A stretch of 64,000 nt of DNA from Asanoa ishikariensis (lineage in GTDB: Bacteria > Actinomycetota > Actinomycetes > Mycobacteriales > Micromonosporaceae): positions 1,984,001-2,048,000 of the forward strand of contig NZ_FNQB01000002.1 in the NCBI RefSeq assembly GCF_900107455.1. The letters run 5' to 3'. The position numbers and the translations under genes are program-made. Of the stretch, positions 9,655 to 18,332 are shown piece after piece. How positions within the stretch are numbered: position 1 is the stretch's first letter; each line of letters begins with the position of its first letter. The notes beneath the pieces are model-generated. The model saw only the letters and a list, made by a program, of their open reading frames with translations. It made no database searches and had not been told where the DNA came from.

Positions 9655-10833
9655 GTGTTGCGCTGGTTGACCGCAGGTGAATCGCACGGGCCCGCGTTGG
9701 TCGCTGTGCTCGAAGGGGTACCGGCCGGGGTCGAGGTGACCACCGCGGAGATCGGCCGGCAGCTCGCCCGCCGGCGGCTCGGCTATGGCCGGGGCGCGCG
9801 GATGTCGTTCGAGCAGGACCTTGTCGAGATTCTGGGCGGGGTGCGGCATGGCCTGACGCTTGGCAGCCCGGTGGCCGTCAAGGTCGGCAACTCGGAGTGG
9901 CCCAAGTGGGAGACCGTCATGGCGGCCGACCCCGTGGATCCTGAGATCCTTGCCAAGCTCGCCCGCAACGCGCCGTTGACGCGGCCTCGGCCGGGGCACG
10001 CTGATCTTGCCGGCATGCAGAAGTACGGGCACACCGATGCTCGTCCGATTCTTGAGCGGGCCAGCGCGCGGGAGACCGCGGCGCGGGTCGCGGTCGGCAC
10101 CGTCGCGCGGGAGCTGGTGCGGCAGGCGCTTGGCATCGAGATCGTGTCGCACGTCGTGGAGCTCGGCAGCGTCTCCGCCAAGCCCGGGTTGCACCCGCGG
10201 CCCGAAGACGCCGAGCGGATCGACGCCGACCCGCTGCGTTGCCTCGACCCCGACGCCAGTGCGCGGATGGTCGCCGAGGTCGACGCGGCCAAGAAGGACG
10301 CGGACACGCTGGGGGGCATCGTCGAGGTGCTGGCCTACGGCGTACCGCCGGGGCTCGGCAGCCACGTGCAGTGGGATCGCAAGCTCGACGCCCGGTTGGC
10401 CACCGCGCTGATGTCGATTCAGGCGATCAAGGGTGTGGAGATCGGCGACGCCTGGACGCAGGCCCGGTCCCGCGGCTCCCAGGCCCACGACGAGATCATT
10501 CCCACCGCCAACGGGGTCCGGCGGGTCACCGACCGGGCCGGTGGCCTGGAAGGTGGCATCACCACCGGTGAGCCGCTGCGGGTCAGGGCCGCGATGAAGC
10601 CCATCTCCTCGCTCAACCGGGCACTGTCCACCGTGGACGTCGTGACCGGTGAGGCGGCGACGGCGATCAACCAGCGGTCCGACGTGGCCGCGGTGCCGGC
10701 CGCCGCGATCGTGGCCGAGTCGATGGTCGCGCTGGTGTTGGCCGAGGCGGCTACCGAGAAGTTCGGCGGCGACTCGGTCGCGGAGATCCGCCGCAACCTG
10801 GCCGGCTACATCGAGAACCTGGTGATCCGGTGA
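9655..10833 (+). CDS. aroC: Chorismate synthase
   Basis: 392 residues, typical length. Converts EPSP to chorismate with reduced FMN. Signatures: [11 protein letters not shown] at the N-terminus, [12 protein letters not shown] near residue 137, and the C-terminal [15 protein letters not shown]. The start is GTG at 9655, eleven residues before the His of GESHG, matching the family. It overlaps aroK at a GTGA junction. The FMN need links it to the rib operon further downstream only in a general metabolic sense. Confidence 0.97.
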   Translation: MLRWLTAGESHGPALVAVLEGVPAGVEVTTAEIGRQLARRRLGYGRGARMSFEQDLVEILGGVRHGLTLGSPVAVKVGNSEWPKWETVMAADPVDPEILAKLARNAPLTRPRPGHADLAGMQKYGHTDARPILERASARETAARVAVGTVARELVRQALGIEIVSHVVELGSVSAKPGLHPRPEDAERIDADPLRCLDPDASARMVAEVDAAKKDADTLGGIVEVLAYGVPPGLGSHVQWDRKLDARLATALMSIQAIKGVEIGDAWTQARSRGSQAHDEIIPTANGVRRVTDRAGGLEGGITTGEPLRVRAAMKPISSLNRALSTVDVVTGEAATAINQRSDVAAVPAAAIVAESMVALVLAEAATEKFGGDSVAEIRRNLAGYIENLVIR

Positions 10834-11339
10834 CCGGGCAGCCGCGGGCGATCCTGGTCGGCGCGCCCGGCTCGGGCAAGACCAGCACCGGGCAGGCGCT
10901 CGCCGAACGGCTCGGTGTGGCCTTCCGTGACACCGATGCCGACATCGCGGCCACGGCCGGCAAGCCGATTCCCGAGATCTTCCTCGACGACGGCGAAGAC
11001 CATTTCCGCGCCCTGGAGCGAGCCGCCGTCGCTGCCGCGGCGAGCGACTTCGACGGCGTGCTCGCCCTCGGCGGCGGCGCGATCCTGGCCGAGGAGAACC
11101 GCGCCGCGCTCGCCGGGCACCAGGTCGTGCACCTGGTGGTGAGCCTCGGCGAGGCGGTCAAGCGGGTCGGGCTCAGCTCTGGGCGCCCGCTGCTGGAGAT
11201 CAACCCGCGGGCCACCCTCCGGTTCCTGTTGGACCAGCGGATTCCGCTCTACGAGTCGGTCGCGACGATCACGGTCGAGACCGACGGGCGTACGCCGGAC
11301 GAGGTGGCCGAAGAGATCGCCGCGCTGCTCAAGCCCTAA
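10830..11339 (+). CDS. aroK: Shikimate kinase
   Basis: 169 residues. P-loop kinase that phosphorylates shikimate: Walker [12 protein letters not shown] near residue 11, the Asp pair of DTDADI near residue 32 for shikimate and Mg, GGGAIL near residue 79, and the LID arginine in SSGRPLL. GTG start overlaps the aroC stop. Its TAA stop interlocks with the TAG of the convergent hydrolase gene, so there is no room for a terminator between them. In relatives aroB normally follows directly; here it is 4.5 kb away. Confidence 0.95.
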   Translation: MTGQPRAILVGAPGSGKTSTGQALAERLGVAFRDTDADIAATAGKPIPEIFLDDGEDHFRALERAAVAAAASDFDGVLALGGGAILAEENRAALAGHQVVHLVVSLGEAVKRVGLSSGRPLLEINPRATLRFLLDQRIPLYESVATITVETDGRTPDEVAEEIAALLKP

Positions 11340-12019
11340 GCTCCTCGGGCCCTCAGCAGGTCGGCCAGGCGGTCAGGCTCTGACAGCATCGGCCAGTGGC
11401 CGGTGGGCAAGCCACGGATCACCACGTCGTCGGCCATGGCGGCGAAGAACGGGTGGCCGGCGGCCCGCATCTCAGCGATCTGCTCCGGCGAGAACGTGCA
11501 CGCGATCAGCGTCGCGGGTGGGTTGAGCGTCCCGCCGCGGTGCAACGGCTGGGCCACCGACGCGTACGGGTGGGCGGTGGATCGCTTGCGCAGCAGGGCC
11601 AGCGCCTCGTCGTCCAGCCCGGCGAGCAGTTCCGGGTCGTCGGCCGGCTCCCACGGGCGGGGCGGCACGGCTTCGGTCGACTCGGGCGGCGGGCCCATGT
11701 CGAGCTGGCGCGTCCCGTCCGGCAACGGACCACTGTCCACATAGACCACCCGTGAGACCGGGATCCGGGCGGCGGCCGCCGTCACCGGCAACCCGCCGTA
11801 GCTGTGTCCAACCAGGACGACGTTGTCCCGGCCCCGCGCCGCCTCGATGATGTCGGCCACATGCCGCTCCAGGTCGGCGTCCTCGCCCGCCCGCTCGCCG
11901 ACCCCGGTCAGCGTCACCGCGATGGCCTCGTCACCGGCCTCCCGCAACCGCGCGGCCACGCCGTCCCACACCCAGCCGCCGAGCCACATACCTGGCACCA
12001 ATACGAAGGTCTCTGTCAT
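11336..12019 (-). CDS. Alpha/beta hydrolase
   Basis: 227 residues of a compact alpha/beta hydrolase. It starts with the strand [14 protein letters not shown], has the nucleophile elbow GHSYGG (Ser near residue 72), and the late catalytic His in LPTGHWPML. No signal peptide, so cytoplasmic; the substrate is not predictable. On the minus strand TACGCT (12027-12032 on the plus strand) lies 7 nt before the ATG, with no ribosome-binding site, consistent with a leaderless mRNA. It is divergent from the WYL regulator at 12077, which may control it. Confidence 0.88.
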   Translation of the reverse strand: MTETFVLVPGMWLGGWVWDGVAARLREAGDEAIAVTLTGVGERAGEDADLERHVADIIEAARGRDNVVLVGHSYGGLPVTAAAARIPVSRVVYVDSGPLPDGTRQLDMGPPPESTEAVPPRPWEPADDPELLAGLDDEALALLRKRSTAHPYASVAQPLHRGGTLNPPATLIACTFSPEQIAEMRAAGHPFFAAMADDVVIRGLPTGHWPMLSEPDRLADLLRARGA

Positions 12020-12076
12020 GTGGCGAAGCGTAAGGTGGCATCCGGACGTTTTCAGTCCGGATAAGGAGCGTGACGG

Positions 12077-13033
12077 GTGTCACATCCCGCCTCCCGGGTG
12101 CTGGGCATGCTCGAACTGCTGCAGACCCACCATCACCTGACCGGCGCCGACCTCGGTGCCCGGCTCGGCGTCGACGAGCGCACCGTCCGCCGCTACGCCA
12201 CCACGCTGGCCGACCTCGGCATCCCGGTGGCCGCCGCCCGCGGCCGTTACGGCGGCTACCGGCTGAGCCCGGGCTACAAGCTGCCTCCGCTGATGCTCAC
12301 CGACGAGGAGGCAGCCGCGGTGGTGCTCGGGTTGATCGCGGCCGAACACCTCGGGCTCACCACCGAGGCGCCCGCGACCGGTCTGGCGTTGGCGAAGATC
12401 CGCCGGGTGCTGCCGACGAACCTGGCCGAGCGCCTCGCGGGCGTACAGGAAAGCCTCGGTTTCACCGTCGATCGCCGGGCGACGGCGGCGCGGCCGGCGA
12501 CCACGACGTTGTTGACGCTAGGCGCCGCCGCCCGGGCCACTCGCCGGGTGAGCCTCACCTACCGGTCGTGGAAGGGCGCCGTCTCGTTGCGCGAGGTCGA
12601 CCCCTACGGCCTCGTCTTCCACGCCGGCCGCTGGTACGTCACGGGGTTCGATCATCGGCGCGGGGAGATCCGTACCTTCCGGCTCGACCGCATCACCGCC
12701 GTGGACCTTGGAGAGGCCACGTTCGTGGTGCCGGACGGGTTCGACGCGGTCGGGCACGTCACCCGTTCGTTGGCCGGAGTGCCGTACACGTGGGAGGTCG
12801 AGGTGCTTTTCGAGGCCGATCTCGCCCAGGTACGCCGCCGCGTGCCGGCCACTGTCGCGGAGATCACCGAGACGGGCGACGGCGTACTGCTGAAGACCCG
12901 GGCCCAAAGTCTGCCCGGAATGGCGCAAATGTTGGCCGGTCTGGGGTGGCCGTTCCGGATCGTTGGGCCGCCGGAGCTACGGGATGCGGTGCGGGAGCAC
13001 GCGGAGCGACTGACCGAGCACGCGGCGCGGTGA
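12077..13033 (+). CDS. WYL-domain transcriptional regulator (YafY family)
   Basis: 318 residues. The N-terminal ~60 residues are a winged helix (LELLQTHHHLTGADLGARLGVDERTVRRYATTL). The middle holds the WYL domain, read in the segment YGLVFHAGRWYVTGFDHRR, and a C-terminal WCX-like extension. WYL domains bind small ligands or nucleic-acid fragments and tune DNA binding. It sits divergent to the alpha/beta hydrolase with a 57-nt gap, a common arrangement for a regulator and its target. GTG start preceded by AAGGAGCG. An overlapping longer frame in the same direction is Arg-rich and unlikely to be real. Confidence 0.9.
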   Translation: MSHPASRVLGMLELLQTHHHLTGADLGARLGVDERTVRRYATTLADLGIPVAAARGRYGGYRLSPGYKLPPLMLTDEEAAAVVLGLIAAEHLGLTTEAPATGLALAKIRRVLPTNLAERLAGVQESLGFTVDRRATAARPATTTLLTLGAAARATRRVSLTYRSWKGAVSLREVDPYGLVFHAGRWYVTGFDHRRGEIRTFRLDRITAVDLGEATFVVPDGFDAVGHVTRSLAGVPYTWEVEVLFEADLAQVRRRVPATVAEITETGDGVLLKTRAQSLPGMAQMLAGLGWPFRIVGPPELRDAVREHAERLTEHAAR

Positions 13034-13184
13034 ATCTCCACAGAGGACAGCCTTTACTCGATGGGGTTCGAGCAAACGGGCGATCGGCGGCCCGCGGGAC
13101 GGGTGTTAAAATCTTTGGAGATTGGCGTAAAGCGGGCGCGTCCGACAATTCGGGCAGGGCTCTCTCATTCGAGGATCGAGGCGC

Positions 13185-14126
13185 ATGGGCAACCAGCGGT
13201 CCATCACCGTCAACGGTGACCTGGGAAGTGGCAAGAGCACCGTGTCGGTCGGGTTGGCGGAGCGGCTGCACCTGCGCCGGATCAGCGTCGGAGACCTCTA
13301 CCGCGAGATGGCCCGCGAGCGCGGGATGACCGCCCTCCAGCTCAACCTGCACGCCGAGCTCGACGACGTGATCGACGGCACGGTCGACCAGATGCAGCGG
13401 GAGATCGCCGAGTCGGGCCAGCGGGTCATCATGGACAGCCGCCTGGCCTGGTTCTTCTTCACCAACGGCTTCAAGGTGCACCTGATCACCGACCCGACCG
13501 TGGCGGCCCGCCGGGTGCTCGGCCGACCGGCCAACGAGGTGGAGAACTACGCCACTCTCGAAGAGGCCAAGGACCAGCTCCGCAGCCGCAGCGAGAGTGA
13601 GCGCCAGCGGTTCCTCACCCGTTACCACGCCGACAAGCACGCGCTGCGTAACTACGACCTGGTCCTGGACACCACCCGGGCCCGGCCCGACGAGGTGGTC
13701 GACCTGGCGGTGGCCGCGATCGAGGGCCGGATCGGCGCCGAGACCACGCCGCTGCTCCTGCTCGACCCCGCGCGCATCTACCCGACGGGTGACATCACCG
13801 CGCTGCGCGGGATGGACGACATCGAGGCGGCGGCACTGTCCGGACCGGACGCGCTCGAGCCGATCTCGATCGGTTACGCCGACTCGCGTTTCTTCGTCGT
13901 CGACGGCCACCGCCGGCTCAGCGCGGCGCTGCGGGCCGGGTTCCGGCTCGTGCCCGGCACTCTGCTGGCGCAGGACAACGACCCGGTGGTCGGCGGGCTG
14001 TCGGCCCGAGAGTTCTTCGCGTCGACGGTGACCATGAGCAAGGTGTACGACTGGCAGGAAGCGCACGGCACCGAGCTCGAGATGCCGGCACACGCACTGG
14101 GCGATCCGGCGCCGGTCCACTCCTGA
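13185..14126 (+). CDS. Cytidylate kinase-like P-loop kinase fused to a ParB/sulfiredoxin-like domain
   Basis: 313 residues. Residues ~1-190 resemble CMP-kinase-type P-loop kinases: SITVNGDLGSGKSTVSVGLA (Walker A), then GDLYREMA, VIMDSRLAWFF and a LID-like basic segment RSRSESERQRFLTRY. Residues ~200-290 resemble the ParB/sulfiredoxin fold: LLLDPARIYPTGD, then FFVVDGHRRLSAALRAG. ParB-fold enzymes bind CTP or ATP, so the pairing with a nucleotide kinase is suggestive. ATG start at 13185. The 151-nt gap upstream contains an A/T-rich stretch (GTGTTAAAATCTTTGG) that could be a promoter. Function unknown; domain calls rest on motifs only. Confidence 0.8.
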   Translation: MGNQRSITVNGDLGSGKSTVSVGLAERLHLRRISVGDLYREMARERGMTALQLNLHAELDDVIDGTVDQMQREIAESGQRVIMDSRLAWFFFTNGFKVHLITDPTVAARRVLGRPANEVENYATLEEAKDQLRSRSESERQRFLTRYHADKHALRNYDLVLDTTRARPDEVVDLAVAAIEGRIGAETTPLLLLDPARIYPTGDITALRGMDDIEAAALSGPDALEPISIGYADSRFFVVDGHRRLSAALRAGFRLVPGTLLAQDNDPVVGGLSAREFFASTVTMSKVYDWQEAHGTELEMPAHALGDPAPVHS

Positions 14127-14146
14127 TTCCTGTCGTACCCGGCCTC

Positions 14147-14152
14147 TAAGGT
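14147..14152 (+). promoter_or_regulatory. Putative leaderless -10 element of the DinB-family gene
   Basis: TAAGGT lies 6 nt before the ATG at 14159 and no Shine-Dalgarno sequence is present, so transcription would begin at or next to the start codon. Confidence 0.5.
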
Positions 14153-14158
14153 CTTGGT

Positions 14159-14644
14159 ATGACTGAGCGTGCCGATCTGCTGGCCTCCCTCCAGCGTCAC
14201 CGTGGGTTCCTGCTGTTCACCGTTCGTGGGCTGACCGAGGAGAAGGTGCGGCTGACGCCGACCACGAGTGCGCTGTGCCTAGGTGGGCTGCTGCGGCACG
14301 TCGCCAACACCGAGCGGAGTTGGTGCGCGTTCGCGGCCGGGGGCGCCGACGGGATGGCGTCCTTGCCACAGGTTGACTGGGCGAGCGCCTTCGCCATGCC
14401 GGCGGGCGCGACCCTGGCCGACGTGATCGCCGACTTCGAGGCCGCCGCTGCCGAGACCGACCTGCTGGTCGAGAAGCTCGACCTCGACCAGGCACACGAG
14501 CTACCCAAGGCGCCCTGGTTCGAGCCGGGCGTGTCCTGGTCGGTGCGTCGCGTGTTCCTGCACCTGATCGCCGAGATCTCCCAGCACTCCGGGCACGCCG
14601 ACATCCTCCGCGAGACCATCGACGGCCAGAAGACGATGGGCTGA
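14159..14644 (+). CDS. DinB / DUF664 family protein
   Basis: 161 residues, a four-helix-bundle DinB-like protein. Potential metal ligands are the His in GLLRHVANTERSW and the two histidines in HLIAEISQHSGHADILRETI, in the usual spacing for the three-His site. Members of the superfamily use thiols such as mycothiol or bacillithiol; a mycothiol-dependent role is plausible in an actinobacterium but not shown. Apparent leaderless start. Seven nt separate it from the frameshifted gene downstream. Confidence 0.88.
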   Translation: MTERADLLASLQRHRGFLLFTVRGLTEEKVRLTPTTSALCLGGLLRHVANTERSWCAFAAGGADGMASLPQVDWASAFAMPAGATLADVIADFEAAAAETDLLVEKLDLDQAHELPKAPWFEPGVSWSVRRVFLHLIAEISQHSGHADILRETIDGQKTMG

Positions 14645-14651
14645 GCCCCTT

Positions 14652-15825
14652 TTGGACCGTGAGGTGTTCGCGGCGCGGTTGATCGAGGCGGCCGCGTTTG
14701 CCAGGACCTTTGCCCAGGCGCACGTGGTGGAGGACCTGCCGGAGGCGCTGGTCTTCCGGGTGCGGCTCAACCAGTCCTATGACGGCCATCCGCCCCGGCC
14801 TGGTGAGGTGCGGTTTCCGGCCGACGGCGGGCTCGACCGGGCGGTCGCGCTGCTGCGGTGCGACGCGGAGACGGTCGTGGCCCAGCTATGGCGCGACGGC
14901 CTTGTTCCCGAATGGGTCAGTCAACCTGACCGTCGTCGGTGAGACCGGTGCTGCGACGGTGGTCGAGGTTGTCTGCTGTGGTCGGTTCACCGCTGACGAC
15001 GCCGTGCTCTACCACGCCGGTGAGGGCTGGCCGCCTTTTCACGTGCTCGGGCCGTCCCATCCGGTGGTGCACGACGGGAGTCCGTACAGCATCCATGATC
15101 GCTTCGAATGCTGGGATCGCGTCGATCTCGAGCAGTTGGCGGCTGTCGGCGATCGGGTGCGCTTCCTCACGGTGTGGACACCCGAGCTGGGTGCGGAGTC
15201 GTTGCCTCCGCTGACCGGGCTGACGATCCTCGAACATGACGCATTCGCTGATGGGCTGCCGGCATACAGCCGCTTTCCAAAGCTAAGTCACCTGCGTCTG
15301 CGGCTCGCGGCGGCGGATGCGTTCCAGGTCGTCGACTCGGGCGATCCGCTGCGGTCGCTGGAGTCGTTGACGATCTCCAACCTGCCCGCGCGCGACTGGG
15401 GGCACGCGGCACTGGCCGCGATCGCGCCGGCGGTGACCCGCGTCGAGCTTCATGCCGCGGGGCGGCTTTGGCTCGGCGCCTTCGGTGCGGGGCTTCGTTC
15501 GATCACGCTCAGCGGCGACACGATCGACGGCCCGGTCGAGCTGCCGCCCCACCTTGAGCGCCTCAACCTGCGGCTTCGCGAGACCACGGACCGTGACGTC
15601 AGCGCGTTACTCGAAGCCGAGATCGACTACCTGACGCTGAGCGGGACCACGGTCACCGAGGCGATCCTGGCCGCGGCGGGGCGGTCCGCGCGGCGACAGG
15701 TCGACCTGTTCAGGACCGGGCTCAGCCCGGAGGCGTTGGCGCGTTTCCGCACCGACCACCCGGCGCTCGACGTTTTGCCGTGGGAGGCCCAGTACGACGC
15801 GACTATGCTCAGCGCCGATGGATGA
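14652..15825 (+). pseudogene. Frameshifted gene for an unrecognised protein with repeat-like C-terminus
   Basis: Two frames join into one continuous protein. The first, from TTG at 14652, reads to RDGLVPEW near 14915 and then ends at a stop at 14940-14942. The second frame, shifted by +1, continues with SVNLTVVGETGAATVVEV and runs to a stop at 15823-15825. Removing one G from the GGG run at 14914-14916 restores about 390 codons without interruption, which points to a one-base insertion or a base-calling error. The C-terminal half has leucine-rich-repeat-like periodicity (FPKLSHLRLRLA, LRSLESLTISNLP, LERLNLRLRE). I do not recognise the family. It overlaps aroB by 8 nt. Confidence 0.75.
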
Positions 15826-16894
15826 GATCACCCACATTCCGGTCGGTGGTGAGCAGGCCTACGACGTAGTCGTCGGGCGCGGGCTCACCGATCAGGTCAG
15901 CGCCCTGTTGCCGGGCGCCGACCGCGTCGCCGTGCTCGCGTCGACGGCGCTCTTCGCGCGGGCCGAGGCGGTCGAGGCCGCGCTGTCCGCCGCTGGGCGG
16001 CAGGTCACCCGCATCGAGATACCCGACGCGGAGAGCGGCAAGACCGTCGAGACCGCCGCCGAGTGCTGGGACCAGCTCGGCGCAGCCGGGTTCACCCGGT
16101 CCGACGCGGTGGTGGCCGTCGGTGGCGGTGCCGCGACCGACCTCGGTGGCTACGTCGCGGCCGCCTGGCTGCGCGGGGTGCGCTGGGTACCCGTGCCGAC
16201 CTCGCTGCTCGGCATGGTCGACGCCGCGGTGGGCGGCAAGACCGGCATCAACACGGCCGCCGGCAAGAACCTGGTGGGCGCGTTCCACCCGCCGGTCGGC
16301 GTGCTGTGCGACCTCGACGCGCTCGACACGCTGCCGGTCAAAGACCTCACCGCCGGCTTGGCCGAGGTGGTCAAGTGCGGCTTCATCGCCGAGCCGGCGA
16401 TCCTCGACCTGATCGAGCGCGACCCGCAAGCGGCCGCCGACCCGAAGAGCTCAGCGGTCCGAAGCCTGATCGAGTACGCCATCCGGGTGAAGGCTGACGT
16501 TGTCGGCGGCGACCTCAAGGAATCCGGCCGGCGCGAGATCCTCAACTACGGGCACACGCTGGCCCACGCGATTGAGAAGGTCGAGTACTACACCTGGCGC
16601 CACGGCGACGCGGTCTCCGTCGGGCTGGTCTACGCGGCCGAGCTCAGCCGGCTGGCCGGGCGTCTCGACGCTGCCACCGCCGCACGGCACGGCGAGATCC
16701 TGTCGGCGCTCGGGCTGCCGACCCGCTACGCCGCCGGTGCCTGGCCGGACCTGCTCGCCGCCATGCGCGTCGACAAGAAGGCCCGCGGCTCCCGGTTGCG
16801 GTTCGTCGTGCTCGACCGGCTGGCCGAGACCGACCTGCTCGAGGGCCCGTCCGACGACCTGCTCGCCGAGGCCTACGCCGCCGTCGCCAACTGA
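15818..16894 (+). CDS. aroB: 3-Dehydroquinate synthase
   Basis: 358 residues, normal length. Converts DAHP to 3-dehydroquinate using NAD and a divalent metal. Seen: the NAD loop GGGAATDLGG near residue 104, PTSLLGMVDAAVGGKTGIN near 128, the metal-binding His in GHTLAHAIE near 248 and in HGDAVSVG near 265. The ATG overlaps the end of the frameshifted gene. TATGCT lies 8 nt before the start and could be a promoter of its own, useful because the gene is cut off from aroECK. The type II dehydroquinase gene that usually follows in relatives is not here. Confidence 0.96.
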   Translation: MDEITHIPVGGEQAYDVVVGRGLTDQVSALLPGADRVAVLASTALFARAEAVEAALSAAGRQVTRIEIPDAESGKTVETAAECWDQLGAAGFTRSDAVVAVGGGAATDLGGYVAAAWLRGVRWVPVPTSLLGMVDAAVGGKTGINTAAGKNLVGAFHPPVGVLCDLDALDTLPVKDLTAGLAEVVKCGFIAEPAILDLIERDPQAAADPKSSAVRSLIEYAIRVKADVVGGDLKESGRREILNYGHTLAHAIEKVEYYTWRHGDAVSVGLVYAAELSRLAGRLDAATAARHGEILSALGLPTRYAAGAWPDLLAAMRVDKKARGSRLRFVVLDRLAETDLLEGPSDDLLAEAYAAVAN

Positions 16895-17156
16895 GCTGCC
16901 GACTGCGGATCTGACGCCGCCGGCCGAACCCGCGGATCCGACGAGTGCCTGGGCGATGCCGACCAGTTAGGGCATGCCGCCGGAGAAGCCCTTGAGCTTG
17001 AGGCCGGCCACGTCCGACCGGCCGATCAGGTGTCGCTGGGGTCGGGCGCGCATTAAGCGTCGACCGTTGTGTCGCTTGAGGCGGCTTGATCGTTGCGCTG
17101 CGTTGCCCGCGTCGGTGGGTGAGTTGTGCGTGGCGATTCCGGGGGTCGGGGGCGCG
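16895..17156. other. Intergenic stretch after aroB with a degenerate copy of the neighbouring gene's 3' end
   Basis: No plausible gene was seen in these 262 nt; no trace of aroQ was recognised. On the minus strand, beyond the stop of the glycosyltransferase gene, the sequence ACAACGGTCGACGCTTAA (ending near 17054) resembles the real end of that gene, ACAACGATCGACGCGTAA. This looks like a decayed tandem duplicate of the 3' end. Confidence 0.5.
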
Positions 17157-18332
17157 TTACGCGTCGATCGTTGTGCTGCGCGTGCCCGCGTCGATCGTTG
17201 TGCCGTCTGGGTCGATGGTTGAGCCGTGCGCGGTGGTGTCGGGGTTTGCGTTGTCGGTGGCCGGCGAAGCGGCCTCGATCGGTAGGAAGGCCAACAACCC
17301 CAAGGCGATCCAGACGTAGAGGTTGCCGCCCACGACCGCGGTTAGTGAGCGCTCACTCTCGGACCACAGCCACACCGCGCTAGTGCAGAGCAGCACATAA
17401 GCGGCCACCACAAAGGCCCGGCCGAGGCCGCGTTCGGTCCGTTGCCACGCCAGGTACAGCGCCGGTAGCAGCCATACCAGGTGGTGTACCCAGGTCACCG
17501 GGCTGATCAGGCAGGTCGCCACCCCGGTCAGGGCGAAACCGGTGACGTGGTCGCCCGCCAACGCGGCTCGGCGCGCTCGGACTATCCACAGTGCACAAAC
17601 CAAGACCACCGCCAGTGCCCACCACCAGCCCGGTAGGTCCGCCCGGGCCAGCACACCCCGCAGGGACTGGTTCGACACGTAGCCCAGGTCGCCCACCCGG
17701 CCCGTGTTCCACAGCGCCTCGGTCCAGAAGGTGCGCGACGCCGCCGGGGCGATCGCCGCCGCCAGCAACACAGCTCCCGCGATCGTGGCTACCGCCACCA
17801 GGAACGCCCGCCAGCGGCGGGCCAGCGCCAGGTAGACCACGAACAGGCCGGGAGTGAGCTTGACCGCGGTCGCCAGACCGATGCCGATGCCGGCCCGCGG
17901 CCCCCGGCGCAGGTCCCACCAGACCAGCGCCAGCAGCACCAGGTTGACCTGGCCGAAGCTGACCGTGTCGCGGACCGGCGCCAGGAAGACGCAGAGCAGC
18001 GCTACCCACAGCCAGGCCCGAAGGCCGGCGCCGACCAGCCACCGGAGAACCAGCCCTCCGGCCACCACGTTGACCGCGATGCTCACCGCGATCGCCGTGT
18101 GCCAGGACAGTGGCGCCAGCGGGGTCATCAGCAGCGCCGCGAACGGGGGATAGGTGAACCCGTACACGGTGCCGGGTCGCAGGTAGTCGTAGAGATCCCC
18201 GCCGCCGATCCAGTGCTGGACCGCGCCGTAGTAGACGCCCACGTCGAAGAAGCCGCGCCGGCCTGGCACGAGCAGCACCCACAGAAAAGCCAGAACAGCC
18301 AGCAACGCGAGGGTGCGGCGGGACGGGGTCAT
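17157..18332 (-). CDS. GT87-like polytopic glycosyltransferase (DUF2029)
   Basis: 391 residues, about ten membrane helices. Near the N-terminus is the GT-C signature region FFDVGVYYGAVQHWIGGGDLY, then FTYPPFAALLMTP and later VKLTPGLFVVYL, all typical of GT87/DUF2029 polyprenol-phosphate-mannose-dependent transferases. The ATG overlaps the stop of the upstream gene at ATGA, so I place the start at 18332, not at an earlier in-frame position inside that gene. The hydrophilic tail repeats the unit TTIDA (STIDPDGTTIDAGTRSTTIDA, encoded by a 27-bp direct repeat at 17161-17202). It probably acts with its upstream partner on a mannosylated envelope glycolipid or glycan; the acceptor is unknown. Confidence 0.85.
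   Translation of the reverse strand: MTPSRRTLALLAVLAFLWVLLVPGRRGFFDVGVYYGAVQHWIGGGDLYDYLRPGTVYGFTYPPFAALLMTPLAPLSWHTAIAVSIAVNVVAGGLVLRWLVGAGLRAWLWVALLCVFLAPVRDTVSFGQVNLVLLALVWWDLRRGPRAGIGIGLATAVKLTPGLFVVYLALARRWRAFLVAVATIAGAVLLAAAIAPAASRTFWTEALWNTGRVGDLGYVSNQSLRGVLARADLPGWWWALAVVLVCALWIVRARRAALAGDHVTGFALTGVATCLISPVTWVHHLVWLLPALYLAWQRTERGLGRAFVVAAYVLLCTSAVWLWSESERSLTAVVGGNLYVWIALGLLAFLPIEAASPATDNANPDTTAHGSTIDPDGTTIDAGTRSTTIDA
17161..17202. repeat. 27-bp-period direct repeat at the 3' end of the GT87-like gene
   Basis: GCGTCGATCGTTGTG occurs at 17161-17175 and again at 17188-17202. A diverged third copy lies outside the gene at about 17057-17071. Confidence 0.7.

Noticed and set aside
12070-13329. 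Plus-strand frame overlapping the WYL regulator
   Set aside because: Arg/Gly/Pro-rich with no folded motifs; the WYL frame has helix-turn-helix and WYL features and a ribosome-binding site.
16895-17156. Remnant of aroQ after aroB
   Set aside because: No dehydroquinase motif was recognised in any frame; the recognisable similarity is to the 3' end of the neighbouring glycosyltransferase gene.
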